From Desulfallas thermosapovorans DSM 6562 (lineage in GTDB: Bacteria > Bacillota > Desulfotomaculia > Desulfotomaculales > Desulfallaceae), in the NCBI RefSeq assembly GCF_008124625.1, contig NZ_VNHM01000016.1, positions 1 through 63,698 of the forward strand: a stretch of 63,698 bases of DNA, in the 5' to 3' direction. The position numbers and the translations under genes are program-made. Position 1 is the first letter of the stretch, and each line of letters opens with the position of its first letter. The notes under the pieces are model-generated. The model was not told the DNA's origin and did not search any database. It saw only the letters and a list, made by a program, of their open reading frames with translations. Of the stretch, positions 32,929-41,396 are shown in pieces.

Positions 32929-34077
32929 GTGAATGTTTCAGATTTGTGCTGGAGTGCTTCTATTGAAGAGTTGAAAAAAGGATACATTGAATTAAGGGAT
33001 GACTATGCATGCCTGCTTTGTGGTCAAAAAATTGAAAAGGGGGTCATCTATCCCTGGGAAGGTGTTCTTTATGAAGCCGAACGGTTTATGTATGTGCACA
33101 TTGAAAATGAACACCGGTCGGTATTTGAGTATTTGGTTCAGCTGGATAAACGGTTTACAGGTCTTACGGAACATCAGAAAAATCTTCTGCAGCTTTTCTA
33201 CCGGGGCAAAAGTGATGGGGAGGTACAAAGGGAACTGGGCATTGGCAGTGCTTCCACCATCCGGAATCACCGTTTCGCGTTAAAGGAGAAGGAACGCCAG
33301 GCAAAAATATTTCTGGTGCTGATGGAACTCCTGAAGGAAAAAACCAAGCGCGCGCCTGGTTTTTTACCGCCACATAGCACGGGTTCAAAAATGGCTGGCC
33401 GTTATAATATCCCCCTGGATGACAGGGAGCAAATACTTAATAAGTATTTCCCTGCGGGTGTGGACGGCCCGTTAAAAACTTTAAAAATGAAAGAGAAAAG
33501 TAGACTTGTGGTATTGAGGGAAATTGCCAAAAGGTTTGAAGCTGGAAAAATATATACGGAAAAGGATGTTAATGAAATACTGGAAACTGTCCATGATGAT
33601 TTTGTTACTTTGCGAAGGTACTTAATTGAGTATGGATTCATGGATCGAGAGCCCGACGGCAGCCGGTACTGGCTGAAAGGGGAGGCTAGTGAAATGGGGG
33701 AAAAAGATATGGACCGCAAAAAAGAATTGAAACTGCAATATAAGGAAATGAAAACCGAGGGCGGGGTTTACCAGATTAGAAACACCAGGAATCAAAAAGT
33801 GTTTGTGACTGCGACCCCCAATTTAAAAACCATTAACGGAAGGCGTTTTATGTTGAGGGAGGGCAGCCATAATAACCGGCAGTTGCAAGAGGAATGGAAC
33901 CGGTATGGTGAAGATGCCTTTGTATTTGAGGTGCTGGAGGTATTGGAGGAAAAAGAGGACGGTTATTTCGACAAAGCGGAGGAGTTGGAAAAGCTGGAAG
34001 AAAAATGGATAGAAAAGCTGCAGCCCTTTGGCGAGCGCGGTTATAACCAACCGCAAAAAGCCAGGGCTAAACAATAA
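32929..34077 (+). CDS. Fusion protein: Cys motif, HTH, DUF2087 and GIY-YIG-like domain
   Basis: 382 aa. The N-terminal part (about 20-65) has a CLLCGQKIEKG knuckle and His residues near VHIENEH, a possible metal site. Residues about 75-125 form a sigma-4/LuxR-like helix-turn-helix (LTEHQKNLLQLFYRGKSDGE, with ELGIGSASTIRNHRFAL). Residues about 190-245 match DUF2087 (FEAGKIYTEKDVNEILE, DDFVTLRRYLIEYGFMDRE). The tail (about 275-378) resembles a GIY-YIG nuclease-like domain starting GGVYQIRNTRNQKVFV. The catalytic YIG is replaced by FVT, so cleavage activity is doubtful. Probably a transcription regulator. Starts at GTG 32929. Confidence 0.65.
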   Translation: MNVSDLCWSASIEELKKGYIELRDDYACLLCGQKIEKGVIYPWEGVLYEAERFMYVHIENEHRSVFEYLVQLDKRFTGLTEHQKNLLQLFYRGKSDGEVQRELGIGSASTIRNHRFALKEKERQAKIFLVLMELLKEKTKRAPGFLPPHSTGSKMAGRYNIPLDDREQILNKYFPAGVDGPLKTLKMKEKSRLVVLREIAKRFEAGKIYTEKDVNEILETVHDDFVTLRRYLIEYGFMDREPDGSRYWLKGEASEMGEKDMDRKKELKLQYKEMKTEGGVYQIRNTRNQKVFVTATPNLKTINGRRFMLREGSHNNRQLQEEWNRYGEDAFVFEVLEVLEEKEDGYFDKAEELEKLEEKWIEKLQPFGERGYNQPQKARAKQ

Positions 34078-34332
34078 ATGAAGCTGCTGTTTTGGAGCCG
34101 GTGAAAAAACCGGGCGGCTGGTGGTGCGGCACGGGGCTACCCGAACCGGCGGCTTTAGCGGTGAAATCCGCCGCCCTGGTGGCGGAAAGGGCTTTCGATG
34201 CACTGAAAGCGCTGGTAAAGCGGGAGAACCGCCACAGTGCTTCCCTGTGCTTCTGGGATAAAAGCGTTACATTCTCTTGCCGGTGTAATATAATTAAAGT
34301 TTAATAGGATAGTTATACGGGGGGCGGGCAAG
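34078..34332 (+). other. Intergenic region with repeat scrap
   Basis: 255 bases without a supported gene. CAGTGCTTCCCTGTGCTTC at 34234-34252 is identical to part of the repeat at 44265-44305. Confidence 0.4.
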
Positions 34333-35571
34333 ATGATCTGTGAAATTATTTTTACCGGTACGGAATTGCTGCTGGGTCAGATCCTTAACACAAACGCGCA
34401 GGTGATTGAACAGGAATTGTCCGCGCTGGGTATAGATTTGTATTACCAGGTTACCGTGGGTGATAACCTGCAGCGCTGTGCCGCGGCCATTAAGCAGGCG
34501 GCCGGGCGGGCGGATTTAATAATCGTAGGCGGTGGGCTGGGTCCCACTGAAGATGATATCAGCCGCGAGGCCCTGGCCGAGGCGCTGCAGCTTGAACTTG
34601 TGCAGGACGAGCGGGCTTTGGAGGTGGTCAGGCGTTTCTTTGACCGGCGTGGCCTGCCTATTGGTTCAAATAATCTTAAACAGGCACTGGTGCCCGCAGG
34701 GGCGCGGCCCGTTGATAACCCCATCGGCACTGCTCCGGGCGTCATATTGGAACACGCCGGTAAGACTTATATACTGGTTCCGGGTCCTCCCCCGGAATTT
34801 AACATGATGGTCAGGGAACAAGTTATGCCTTATCTGAAAACCCGGCTTGCGGGCCAGGTGGGGGTGATTAAATCAAGGGTGCTTAAGTTTTGCGGCATAG
34901 GAGAGTCATTGCTGGATGAAAAGTTGGGCGATTTATTAAAGAGTAGCAACCCCACTGTAGCGCCCACTGCCAAATTTTCCGAAATACATTTGCGTATCAC
35001 TGCCAAGGCGCGGCAAGCAGCTCTGGCGGAGCAAATGATTGATGCCATGGAATACAGGGTCAGGGAACGGTTAGGTTCCTATATATTCGGTATTGATGAT
35101 GATACCTTGCCCGGAGCGGTCACCCGGTTATTGCACGAGCAGGGCAAAACCATTGCGGTGGCGGAAAACTTTACCGGCGGGCAGTTAGCTTATCAATTAT
35201 CCTCCGCCAGCGGTGCTGAGCATACCTTCGCTGCCGGGCTGGTGGCCAGGGAATACCGCTTGCTACAGGAAATATCCTGCCTGCGACCGGGGGATATACC
35301 TGCCGCTGCCAAGGAAAGGGCCGGGTACATGGCCCAAGCTGTAAGAAAACAGTTCGGTACTGATATTGGGGCTGCCGTAGCGGTGCATAGACCCGTGGGG
35401 GAAGATTGTGCAGCCCGTGAATACAGTTTATATCTAGCCGCAGATTGTAATGGCCGGCTGATGCAAAGAAAAGTAATATGGAGCGGCGGGCGTGATGAAG
35501 TGGCCAGGCGGGCCGCCACTCTGGTTCTGGTACTGCTGTGGCGGTATCTGAAGCACGGTATACCCTTTTAG
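34333..35571 (+). CDS. cinA: CinA-family protein with degenerate amidase domain
   Basis: 412 aa. The N-terminal MoaB/MogA-like COG1058 domain (1-about 170) is well preserved: IIFTGTELLLGQILNTNAQ, DLIIVGGGLGPTEDD, NPIGTAPGVILEHAGK, VPGPPPEFNMM. This domain of CinA proteins hydrolyses ADP-ribose. The C-terminal PncC domain (about 260-412) normally carries AESCTGG; here it reads AENFTGG, and the following GSS.YF.GG region is SASGAEHTFAAGLVARE. It has probably lost nicotinamide-nucleotide amidase activity. Start ATG 34333 after GGGGGGCGGG. Confidence 0.87.
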   Translation: MICEIIFTGTELLLGQILNTNAQVIEQELSALGIDLYYQVTVGDNLQRCAAAIKQAAGRADLIIVGGGLGPTEDDISREALAEALQLELVQDERALEVVRRFFDRRGLPIGSNNLKQALVPAGARPVDNPIGTAPGVILEHAGKTYILVPGPPPEFNMMVREQVMPYLKTRLAGQVGVIKSRVLKFCGIGESLLDEKLGDLLKSSNPTVAPTAKFSEIHLRITAKARQAALAEQMIDAMEYRVRERLGSYIFGIDDDTLPGAVTRLLHEQGKTIAVAENFTGGQLAYQLSSASGAEHTFAAGLVAREYRLLQEISCLRPGDIPAAAKERAGYMAQAVRKQFGTDIGAAVAVHRPVGEDCAAREYSLYLAADCNGRLMQRKVIWSGGRDEVARRAATLVLVLLWRYLKHGIPF

Positions 35572-35605
35572 GGAAGCAAGGGGATGGTTTCCTTGCTTCT
35601 CTTTT
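35571..35605. repeat. GGGAAGCAAGGGGACGG-type hairpin, copy C
   Basis: GGGAAGCAAGGGGATGGTTT then CCTTGCTTCTC begins at the last base of the cinA stop and ends in CTTTTCTTT; the stem plus T-run looks like a working terminator. Confidence 0.6.
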
Positions 35606-35830
35606 CTTTATAAAGGATTTGGGGGATTTCCTCCGGAGACTGTACTCGTGCTTTTCGTTTGCTTTGTAGTGTCAGATATGCGTTTATAACTGAAACGTTG
35701 CTTGTTTATATATGAAACAAATTAAAACAATATCATAGATAATGACAGTATTTATCAATGGCACTAAATTTGCAAAATTTTAAAAAGTATCAATGTATTT
35801 AAATTTAAAAATATTAGAGGGGGCGTTAGG
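35606..35830. other. Leader region of the acyl-CoA ligase gene
   Basis: AT-rich region; TTGCTTG and TATGAAAC stretches around 35698-35715 could hold a promoter, but no clear consensus is seen. No gene. Confidence 0.3.
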
Positions 35831-37468
35831 ATGAATTTCCCGGAACCATACTTAAATGTTTATAAGAACGGAGGAGTGCCCTGGGAGATAAGTATAGAAC
35901 CCAGAACGCTGCACAGCTTGCTTTTTGATTCGGCTAAAAAATACCCTGATAATGTTGCTGTAATTTTTTACGGGCGCAAGATTACCTATAGACAATTAGC
36001 CGGTTGTGTAAAAAGGGCAGCTTCTTTTTTATATGAAACCGGTTTGCGTAAAGGAGACAGAGTGGCGCTGATGCTGCCCAACTGTCCGGATTTTGTTATT
36101 GCTTATTACGCTATCCTGAGCCTGGGCGGCATAGTGGTGAACACCAACCCCATGTACGTGGAAAGGGAAATTGAGCACCAGGTAAACGATTCGGGTTCAA
36201 CTATGATTATTACTCTGGCTGACCTGTATCTGCGGGTCAAGAGTGTCAAAGAAAACACCGGCTTGGATAAAATTTTCTTAACCGGCTTTACTGGTAAGCC
36301 GGAAACATTGCCGGGTGATGCAATTTGGTTCCCGGATCTTTATGCCCAGGATCGCCCGGCCCCTCCCGAAGTGGAAATAGATCCGGTTGAAGATGTGGCT
36401 GTACTCCAATATACAGGCGGGACCACCGGTGTGCCCAAAGCAGCCATGTTAACCCATTTTAACCTTTATGCAAACCCCCGTCAGGTAGATCAATTTTTTG
36501 TCGGTGAAGGTGTAAAAGACCGCATTTTAAGCGTATTGCCGTTTTTCCATGTTTTTGGTATGACCTCCTGTATGAACCTTGCTATTGAGGCGGGTACCAC
36601 TATGATTCTACTGCCCAGGTTTGTGCCCACCGAGGTAGCCCAAGCCATCAGCGAGTATGAACCGTCATTCTTCCCGGCGGTGCCCACCATGATAGTTGCT
36701 TTGCTAAACAGTCCCGACCTCAAGGATTTTAAAGACTACGACAAGGTTTGGATTTACAAAACCGGGGCAGGCCCGCTTCCTTTGGAAATATTAAAACGCA
36801 TGAAGAACATATTAAAAGGGACAAAGTCAATTATAAATGAGGGATACGGGCTTTCCGAAGCTTCACCGGTTGCAGTAAGTAGTCCCATTTTTGGCGAGGA
36901 TAAACCGGGCAGCATCGGTATTCCTTACCCCGGCACCCAGGCGGTGATAGTGGACATTGAAACAGGTACCAAACCAATGCCCATAGGCGAGGTGGGTGAA
37001 CTGATCATCAAAGGCCCGCAGGTAATGAAGGGATACTGGAACCGGCCTGAAGAAACTGAAAAGACACTGAGGAACGGATGGCTGTATACCGGTGACATGG
37101 CCAGGATGGATGAGGACGGGTACATTTATATTGTGGACAGGAAAAAGGATTTGATTATTGCCGGTGGCTATAACATTTACCCGCGGGAAGTGGAAGAGGT
37201 ACTCTTCCAGCATCCGAAAGTCCTGGAAGCGATCGTGGCCGGTGTTCCCCATGAATACCGGGGTGAAACGGTGAAAGCTTTTATCGTCCTAAAAGAAGGA
37301 CAAACTGCCACCGAAGAAGAGATGATTGCCTTTTGTAAGGAAAGACTGGCCCCTTATAAAGTGCCCAAGATGGTTGAGTTCAAGCAAGAATTGCCCAAGT
37401 CCGCCGTGGGTAAACTCTTGAGGCGTATACTTGTCGATGAGGAAAAGAAAAAACTGGAGACTAAGTAA
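35831..37468 (+). CDS. Long-chain fatty acid/aryl-CoA ligase (AMP-forming)
   Basis: 545 aa of the ANL superfamily. It activates a carboxylic acid via an acyl-adenylate and transfers it to CoA. It shows the P-loop-like motif A (YTGGTTGVPKAAMLTH, about 194-209), INEGYGLSEASPV, the hinge YTGDMARMDEDGYIYIVDRKKDLI and the C-terminal Lys region LPKSAVGKLLRR. The layout is that of FadD-type long-chain ligases, but aromatic acids are possible substrates given the surroundings. Start ATG 35831 after AGAGGGGGCG. A dispersed hairpin follows the stop. Confidence 0.88.
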   Translation: MNFPEPYLNVYKNGGVPWEISIEPRTLHSLLFDSAKKYPDNVAVIFYGRKITYRQLAGCVKRAASFLYETGLRKGDRVALMLPNCPDFVIAYYAILSLGGIVVNTNPMYVEREIEHQVNDSGSTMIITLADLYLRVKSVKENTGLDKIFLTGFTGKPETLPGDAIWFPDLYAQDRPAPPEVEIDPVEDVAVLQYTGGTTGVPKAAMLTHFNLYANPRQVDQFFVGEGVKDRILSVLPFFHVFGMTSCMNLAIEAGTTMILLPRFVPTEVAQAISEYEPSFFPAVPTMIVALLNSPDLKDFKDYDKVWIYKTGAGPLPLEILKRMKNILKGTKSIINEGYGLSEASPVAVSSPIFGEDKPGSIGIPYPGTQAVIVDIETGTKPMPIGEVGELIIKGPQVMKGYWNRPEETEKTLRNGWLYTGDMARMDEDGYIYIVDRKKDLIIAGGYNIYPREVEEVLFQHPKVLEAIVAGVPHEYRGETVKAFIVLKEGQTATEEEMIAFCKERLAPYKVPKMVEFKQELPKSAVGKLLRRILVDEEKKKLETK

Positions 37469-37480
37469 TAACATTGCAAA

Positions 37481-37510
37481 GGGAGCAAGGGGACGGATCT
37501 CTTGCTTCCC
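37481..37510. repeat. GGGAAGCAAGGGGACGG-type hairpin, copy D
   Basis: GGGAGCAAGGGGACGGATCT then CTTGCTTCCC, 12 bases after the ligase stop and followed by ATATTTTATT. Likely terminator. Confidence 0.6.
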
Positions 37511-37588
37511 ATATTTTATTTGCTATCTAATTGCCAGTGCGGCACCAGTAGAGAATGAAATTTCAATTTAATGATTTGAAAAAAACTG

Positions 37589-37616
37589 TTGACATTGTGC
37601 AGGGATGTGGTAAAAT
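37589..37616 (+). promoter_or_regulatory. Promoter of the T-box leader
   Basis: TTGACA (37589-37594), 16 bases, TAAAAT (37611-37616). The T-box leader begins shortly after. Confidence 0.75.
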
Positions 37617-37621
37617 CATTA

Positions 37622-37920
37622 CAAATTACTGATGTTAAAGGTAATGAAGGGGAAAAGTAGGCGGAACACAGCTTTTCAGGGAGGAAGCGTCATGGACTGC
37701 GAGCGCTTCTAAAGTATGATTCGTTGAAGTTCTCCCCCGAACTGCCGGGCTGAAACCACTTGCAAGTAGGTCCGGACGGAAACTTCCACCGTTAAAAGGA
37801 AGGGGGTATAAGGAATATTTCCCGTACCCTGCAAACGAGTGGGTCTTTATGGACCAACAAGGGTGGTACCGCGAAACTACTTTTCGTCCCTTATGAGGAT
37901 GAAAAGTTTTTTTATTTTAT
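37622..37920 (+). ncRNA. T-box leader with first antiterminator/terminator
   Basis: A tRNA-sensing leader. Stem I covers about 37645-37770 and has the AAAGTA box near its base and an apical AGGGAGG...TGGACTGCGAG region. A stem III hairpin follows. The T-box AAGGGTGGTACCGCG is at 37859-37873. The terminator stem ACTTTTCGTCC/GGATGAAAAGT (37879-37889, 37897-37907) ends in T7. Uncharged tRNA pairing with GGTACC-side bases would favour readthrough. The specifier probably lies in GAAGTTCTCC (37726-37735). GTT (Val), TTC (Phe) or CTC (Leu) are all possible and I could not settle which. Controls the livJHMGF-paaK operon. Confidence 0.85.
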
Positions 37921-38046
37921 ACACCCCCGCAGCAGGCAGGGAGGGTTATTCCCGTACTCTTGGAGCGGGTTATTTTTAATAACCAATCGGGGTGGTACCG
38001 CGGAAGGCCACAGCTTTCGTCCCTACGGAAGCTGTGGCCTTTTTAT
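37921..38046 (+). ncRNA. Second, partial T-box module (antiterminator/terminator only)
   Basis: Directly downstream lies a second T-box sequence, CGGGGTGGTACCGCGG (37988-38003). A stem III-like hairpin precedes it (CCCGTACTCTTGGAGCGGG) and a full terminator follows it (AGGCCACAGCTTT/GGAAGCTGTGGCCT, then TTTTTAT). Only about 70 bases separate it from the first terminator, so it has no Stem I of its own and cannot read a codon independently. Confidence 0.8.
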
Positions 38047-38173
38047 ATTCGAATCATATAAAAACAATTAAACCCGGGGGTGATATCCTTGAGCCCTGAA
38101 TGAGGTGCAAAGGATTGGAGACTTTTAGCGGGGGGAATACCCGCCCGTTTAAACTTTCAAGGAGGGAACCAGA

Positions 38174-39367
38174 TTGAAAAACTTATTAAAATTCAAAAGC
38201 TCAAACATTATGTTGGTTGCTGTTTTAGCTTTGATTATATTGGTCAGTGGGTGTGCAGCCGGTGGTGAAAAAGATAAGCAAAATGTCAGTGGTGAAGAGT
38301 CATACAAAATAGGGGCAGTTATAGACATTAGCGGCAATTCTTCGTCCCTGGGAGTACCCGAACGGGATACTTTACAAATGCTGGTTGAAAATTTAAACGC
38401 CGGCGGTGGTATTAACGGTCACCCTGTGGAGTTGACCATTTTGGATAATAAAAGTGATGAAACCGAGGCTGTTCTGGCCGCAAAAACTTTAATTGAGCAG
38501 GACGTTTTAGCCGTGCTGGGCTGTGCTTCCAGCGGGCCGTCCATGGCCATGATCAACACCCTCCAAAAGGAAAAGGTGCCTATGATATCAATGGCGGCGG
38601 CCAGCAGTATAGTGGAACCGGTGGAAGAGAGGCACTGGGTGTTTAAAACCGCCCAGAGCGATATAGTAACGGTCAGTAATATAATTAGTTACTTGAAGGA
38701 AAACGGTTTAACCAAAGTAGCCTTTCTGTATATGAATAACGCTTATGGCGATGGTGGTAAAAAAGCGTTCCTGACCGCAGCCCGGGAAAATAACGTCGAA
38801 GTAGTGGTTGAGGAAAAATTTGAGGCCAGTGATAAAGATATGACCGCGCAGTTAACCAGGGTGAAATCGAGCCCGGCACAGGCTACGGTGGTTTGGGCCA
38901 TCCCGCCCTCAGCTTCTATATTAACTAAAAACTACCGGGATTTGGGCATTGCAGCCCTGCTTATCCACAGCCACGGTGTGGGCAACCAAAAGTTTATTGA
39001 CCTGGCCCAGGGTGCTGCGGACGGCGTAATTTTACCCATCGGCAAGTTGACGGTGGTGGAACAAATCCCGGACGACGATCCCCAGAAAAAGGTGCTGCAA
39101 AGTTATATCGATGACTATACCAAAAAGTACAATATGCTGCCGGATTCCTTCGGGGGATACGCCTGGGACGCCTTTCACCTGGTGGTAAAGGCCATTGAAA
39201 AGGCCGGACCCGATCGCGGCGCCATCCGGGATGAGCTTGAAAACACCCGGGAATTTGTGGGAGTATCCGGTGTATTTAACATGTCGCCCCGGGACCACAA
39301 CGGCCTGGATAAAGAATCAATGGTCATGGTGCGCATTGAGAATGGCAAGTGGAAGCTCCTGGATTAA
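38174..39367 (+). CDS. livJ: Branched-chain-type amino acid ABC transporter substrate-binding lipoprotein
   Basis: 397 aa. Lipoprotein signal with Cys27 (LIILVSGC), then a periplasmic-binding type I fold (about 45-395): YKIGAVIDISGNSSSLG, LNAGGGINGHPVEL, AVLGCASSGPSMAM, FLYMNNAYGDGGKKA, GYAWDAFHLVVKAIEKAG. It feeds the LivHMGF channel encoded next. Family members bind branched-chain amino acids, but many in anaerobes bind aromatic acids; the paaK gene in the same operon leaves both open. It starts at TTG 38174 after AAGGAGGG, preceded by the tandem T-box leader. Confidence 0.9.
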   Translation: MKNLLKFKSSNIMLVAVLALIILVSGCAAGGEKDKQNVSGEESYKIGAVIDISGNSSSLGVPERDTLQMLVENLNAGGGINGHPVELTILDNKSDETEAVLAAKTLIEQDVLAVLGCASSGPSMAMINTLQKEKVPMISMAAASSIVEPVEERHWVFKTAQSDIVTVSNIISYLKENGLTKVAFLYMNNAYGDGGKKAFLTAARENNVEVVVEEKFEASDKDMTAQLTRVKSSPAQATVVWAIPPSASILTKNYRDLGIAALLIHSHGVGNQKFIDLAQGAADGVILPIGKLTVVEQIPDDDPQKKVLQSYIDDYTKKYNMLPDSFGGYAWDAFHLVVKAIEKAGPDRGAIRDELENTREFVGVSGVFNMSPRDHNGLDKESMVMVRIENGKWKLLD

Positions 39368-39392
39368 CCAACTAATTTAACGAGGTGTTAAC

Positions 39393-40274
39393 ATGCACAT
39401 GTCAGATCAACTCCTGCAGCTTTTGTTTGCCGGGCTCACGCTGGGTAGTATCTATGCTCTAATTGCTCTGGCACTGGTAACCACCTTTAACCTTACCGGC
39501 GTTTTAAACCTGGCCCAGGGTGAATTTGTGGCCATCGGGGCCTTACTGGCCATCAGTATATATGCAGCCGGGTTGCCTATGGCAGCGGCCTTTATCCTAG
39601 CGGTTTTTTTGGTGGCAATGCTGGGAGGGTTGCTGGAAAGAACGGCCATTCACACTGCCCGCCAGGCCTCGGGGCTTACCCTGATCATTATCACCATTGG
39701 CCTGGCAATATCCCTGCGGGGTCTGGCGTTGCTGGTTTGGGGCACTGAAACATATTCACTGCCCGCCTTTTCCGGGGGCGGCCCCCTGTTTATCAGGGGG
39801 GCCGCCGTAACTCCCCAGAGTTTATGGGTTTTTGGGCTGGTTGCGGTGACTCTGGCGGTTTTGTACTTCTTTTTCGAGCATACTTATTGGGGGAAAGCAG
39901 TAAAAGCATCCATGGTCAACCGGACAGCGGCCAGGTTGGTGGGTATAAACCCCAACACCGTATCTCTTCTGGCCTTCATCACCAGCGGGGCGCTGGGGGC
40001 GGCAGCGGGGATTTTCATTGCCCCCATCACCATGACCACCTATGATATGGGTTTTATGCTCGGGGTGAAAGGCTTTGTGGCCGCGGTTATCGGCGGTTTG
40101 GGCAATGTCGGTGGCGCTGTGTTGGGGGGGCTGCTGCTGGGTATTTTAGAGTCCTATAGCGCCGGGTTGATTTCCTCGGGGTCCAAGGATGCCATTGCCA
40201 TAATTATTTTGCTGGCCGTCCTTTTGATGAGACCCGGGGGGCTCATTGGTGCTATCGGGCAGCGCAAGGTATAA
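39393..40274 (+). CDS. livH: Branched-chain-type ABC transporter permease LivH
   Basis: 293-aa membrane protein with about eight spans and the LivH landmarks: GLTLGSIYALIALALVTTFN near the N-terminus, LNLAQGEFVAIGAL, and VKGFVAAVIGGLGNVGGAVLGGLLLGI in the loop that contacts the ATPases. It starts at ATG 39393 (ATG 39399 is an alternative) after GAGGTG. Second gene of the T-box-controlled operon. Confidence 0.9.
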   Translation: MHMSDQLLQLLFAGLTLGSIYALIALALVTTFNLTGVLNLAQGEFVAIGALLAISIYAAGLPMAAAFILAVFLVAMLGGLLERTAIHTARQASGLTLIIITIGLAISLRGLALLVWGTETYSLPAFSGGGPLFIRGAAVTPQSLWVFGLVAVTLAVLYFFFEHTYWGKAVKASMVNRTAARLVGINPNTVSLLAFITSGALGAAAGIFIAPITMTTYDMGFMLGVKGFVAAVIGGLGNVGGAVLGGLLLGILESYSAGLISSGSKDAIAIIILLAVLLMRPGGLIGAIGQRKV

Positions 40275-40374
40275 AGTTAAAAATTTATGCGTAAAATGTA
40301 GAGTTTTATATCAAAGAATAGCACTGGCGGGTTTGATAGCCACTGGCTGCTAAGGCCAAAGAGGTGAATTGATT

Positions 40375-41391
40375 ATGTGGGGAAAAAATAAAAAATATTT
40401 CTGGTTGGCCGCGGCACTGGGTTTTTTAGCCATACCCCTTATTGTCAAGAGTAATTATATCATTAGCACCCTTATCGTTATTGGTCTTTACGCTATTTTA
40501 GTGCAGGGGTTGGGTATTTTAATGGGTTATGCCGGTCAGGTATCCTTCGGCCACGCCGCTTTTTTCGGACTGGGGGCTTATGCGGTGGCCATACTGACGA
40601 CACATTATAGCTGGCCCACAATTCCGGCGCTGGGAGCTGCGGTGCTGCTGCCCGGCATGGTTGCCGCCGTAATTGGCAGGCCCACGCTAAAGTTACAGGA
40701 GCTTTACCTTGCCCTGGCCACCCTGGGCTTTGGCATACTGGTGCACATTGCCTTTACCGAAGGCGGGGAAATGACCGGGGGCCCTTCAGGGCTTTCCGGG
40801 ATTCCCTACCTGTCCGTCGGCGGTTTAGTCTTTGACAGTGATGTCAAGTTCTTCTATCTGGTCTGGATCTTGTTGTTTCTGCTTTTGGCGGGCATGAATA
40901 ATTTGGTTCGCTCCCGGGTGGGCAGGGCGCTGCGGGCCATCAGTGAAAGTGAATATGCCGCGGAAAACGCCGGTATAGATACGGTGGGGCTCAAATTGCA
41001 ATCCTTTGTTTTCAGTGCCCTGCTGGCCGGCCTGGCCGGTGGATTATACGCATTTTATATCACTTTTATCAGCCCGTCCCCCTTTAGCTTCCATGCTTCG
41101 GTGCAGTTTGTGCTGATGGCTGTGGTGGGTGGCCTGGGCACCCTCACGGGGCCTCTGCTGGGAGCCGCCCTGGTGGTCGCACTGGGTGAGGTACTGCGCT
41201 GGGCGGTGCCGCTGGTGATACCCGGGGCGGGTGGTGAATACCAGATTATATTTTTCGGGTTGATACTGGTTATATTGATGGTTCTTCAGCCCGGCGGGCT
41301 TGGTGCCCTGGGTAAACTGCTTGGGACACCCGCAAAAAGACTACCCGGTAAGGGTGCAGATACAAGGTTATTAGAAAGCCAGGGGGGGTAA
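40375..41391 (+). CDS. livM: Branched-chain-type ABC transporter permease LivM
   Basis: 338-aa membrane protein pairing with LivH. Diagnostic segments are LGILMGYAGQVSFGHAAFFGLGAY, SEYAAENAGIDTVGLKLQSFV, and VGGLGTLTGPLLGAALVVAL followed by IIFFGLILVILMVLQPGGL. I chose ATG 40375 because GAGGTGA lies 7 bases upstream; an in-frame TTG at 40369 is closer to it. A short non-coding gap separates livH and livM. Confidence 0.9.
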   Translation: MWGKNKKYFWLAAALGFLAIPLIVKSNYIISTLIVIGLYAILVQGLGILMGYAGQVSFGHAAFFGLGAYAVAILTTHYSWPTIPALGAAVLLPGMVAAVIGRPTLKLQELYLALATLGFGILVHIAFTEGGEMTGGPSGLSGIPYLSVGGLVFDSDVKFFYLVWILLFLLLAGMNNLVRSRVGRALRAISESEYAAENAGIDTVGLKLQSFVFSALLAGLAGGLYAFYITFISPSPFSFHASVQFVLMAVVGGLGTLTGPLLGAALVVALGEVLRWAVPLVIPGAGGEYQIIFFGLILVILMVLQPGGLGALGKLLGTPAKRLPGKGADTRLLESQGG

Positions 41392-41396
41392 GTACG

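Noticed and set aside
34092-34304. 70-codon plus-strand frame between the GIY-YIG fusion and cinA
   Set aside because: No ribosome binding site, Ala/Lys-rich shadow-like composition, and it runs into a dispersed repeat scrap (34234-34252).
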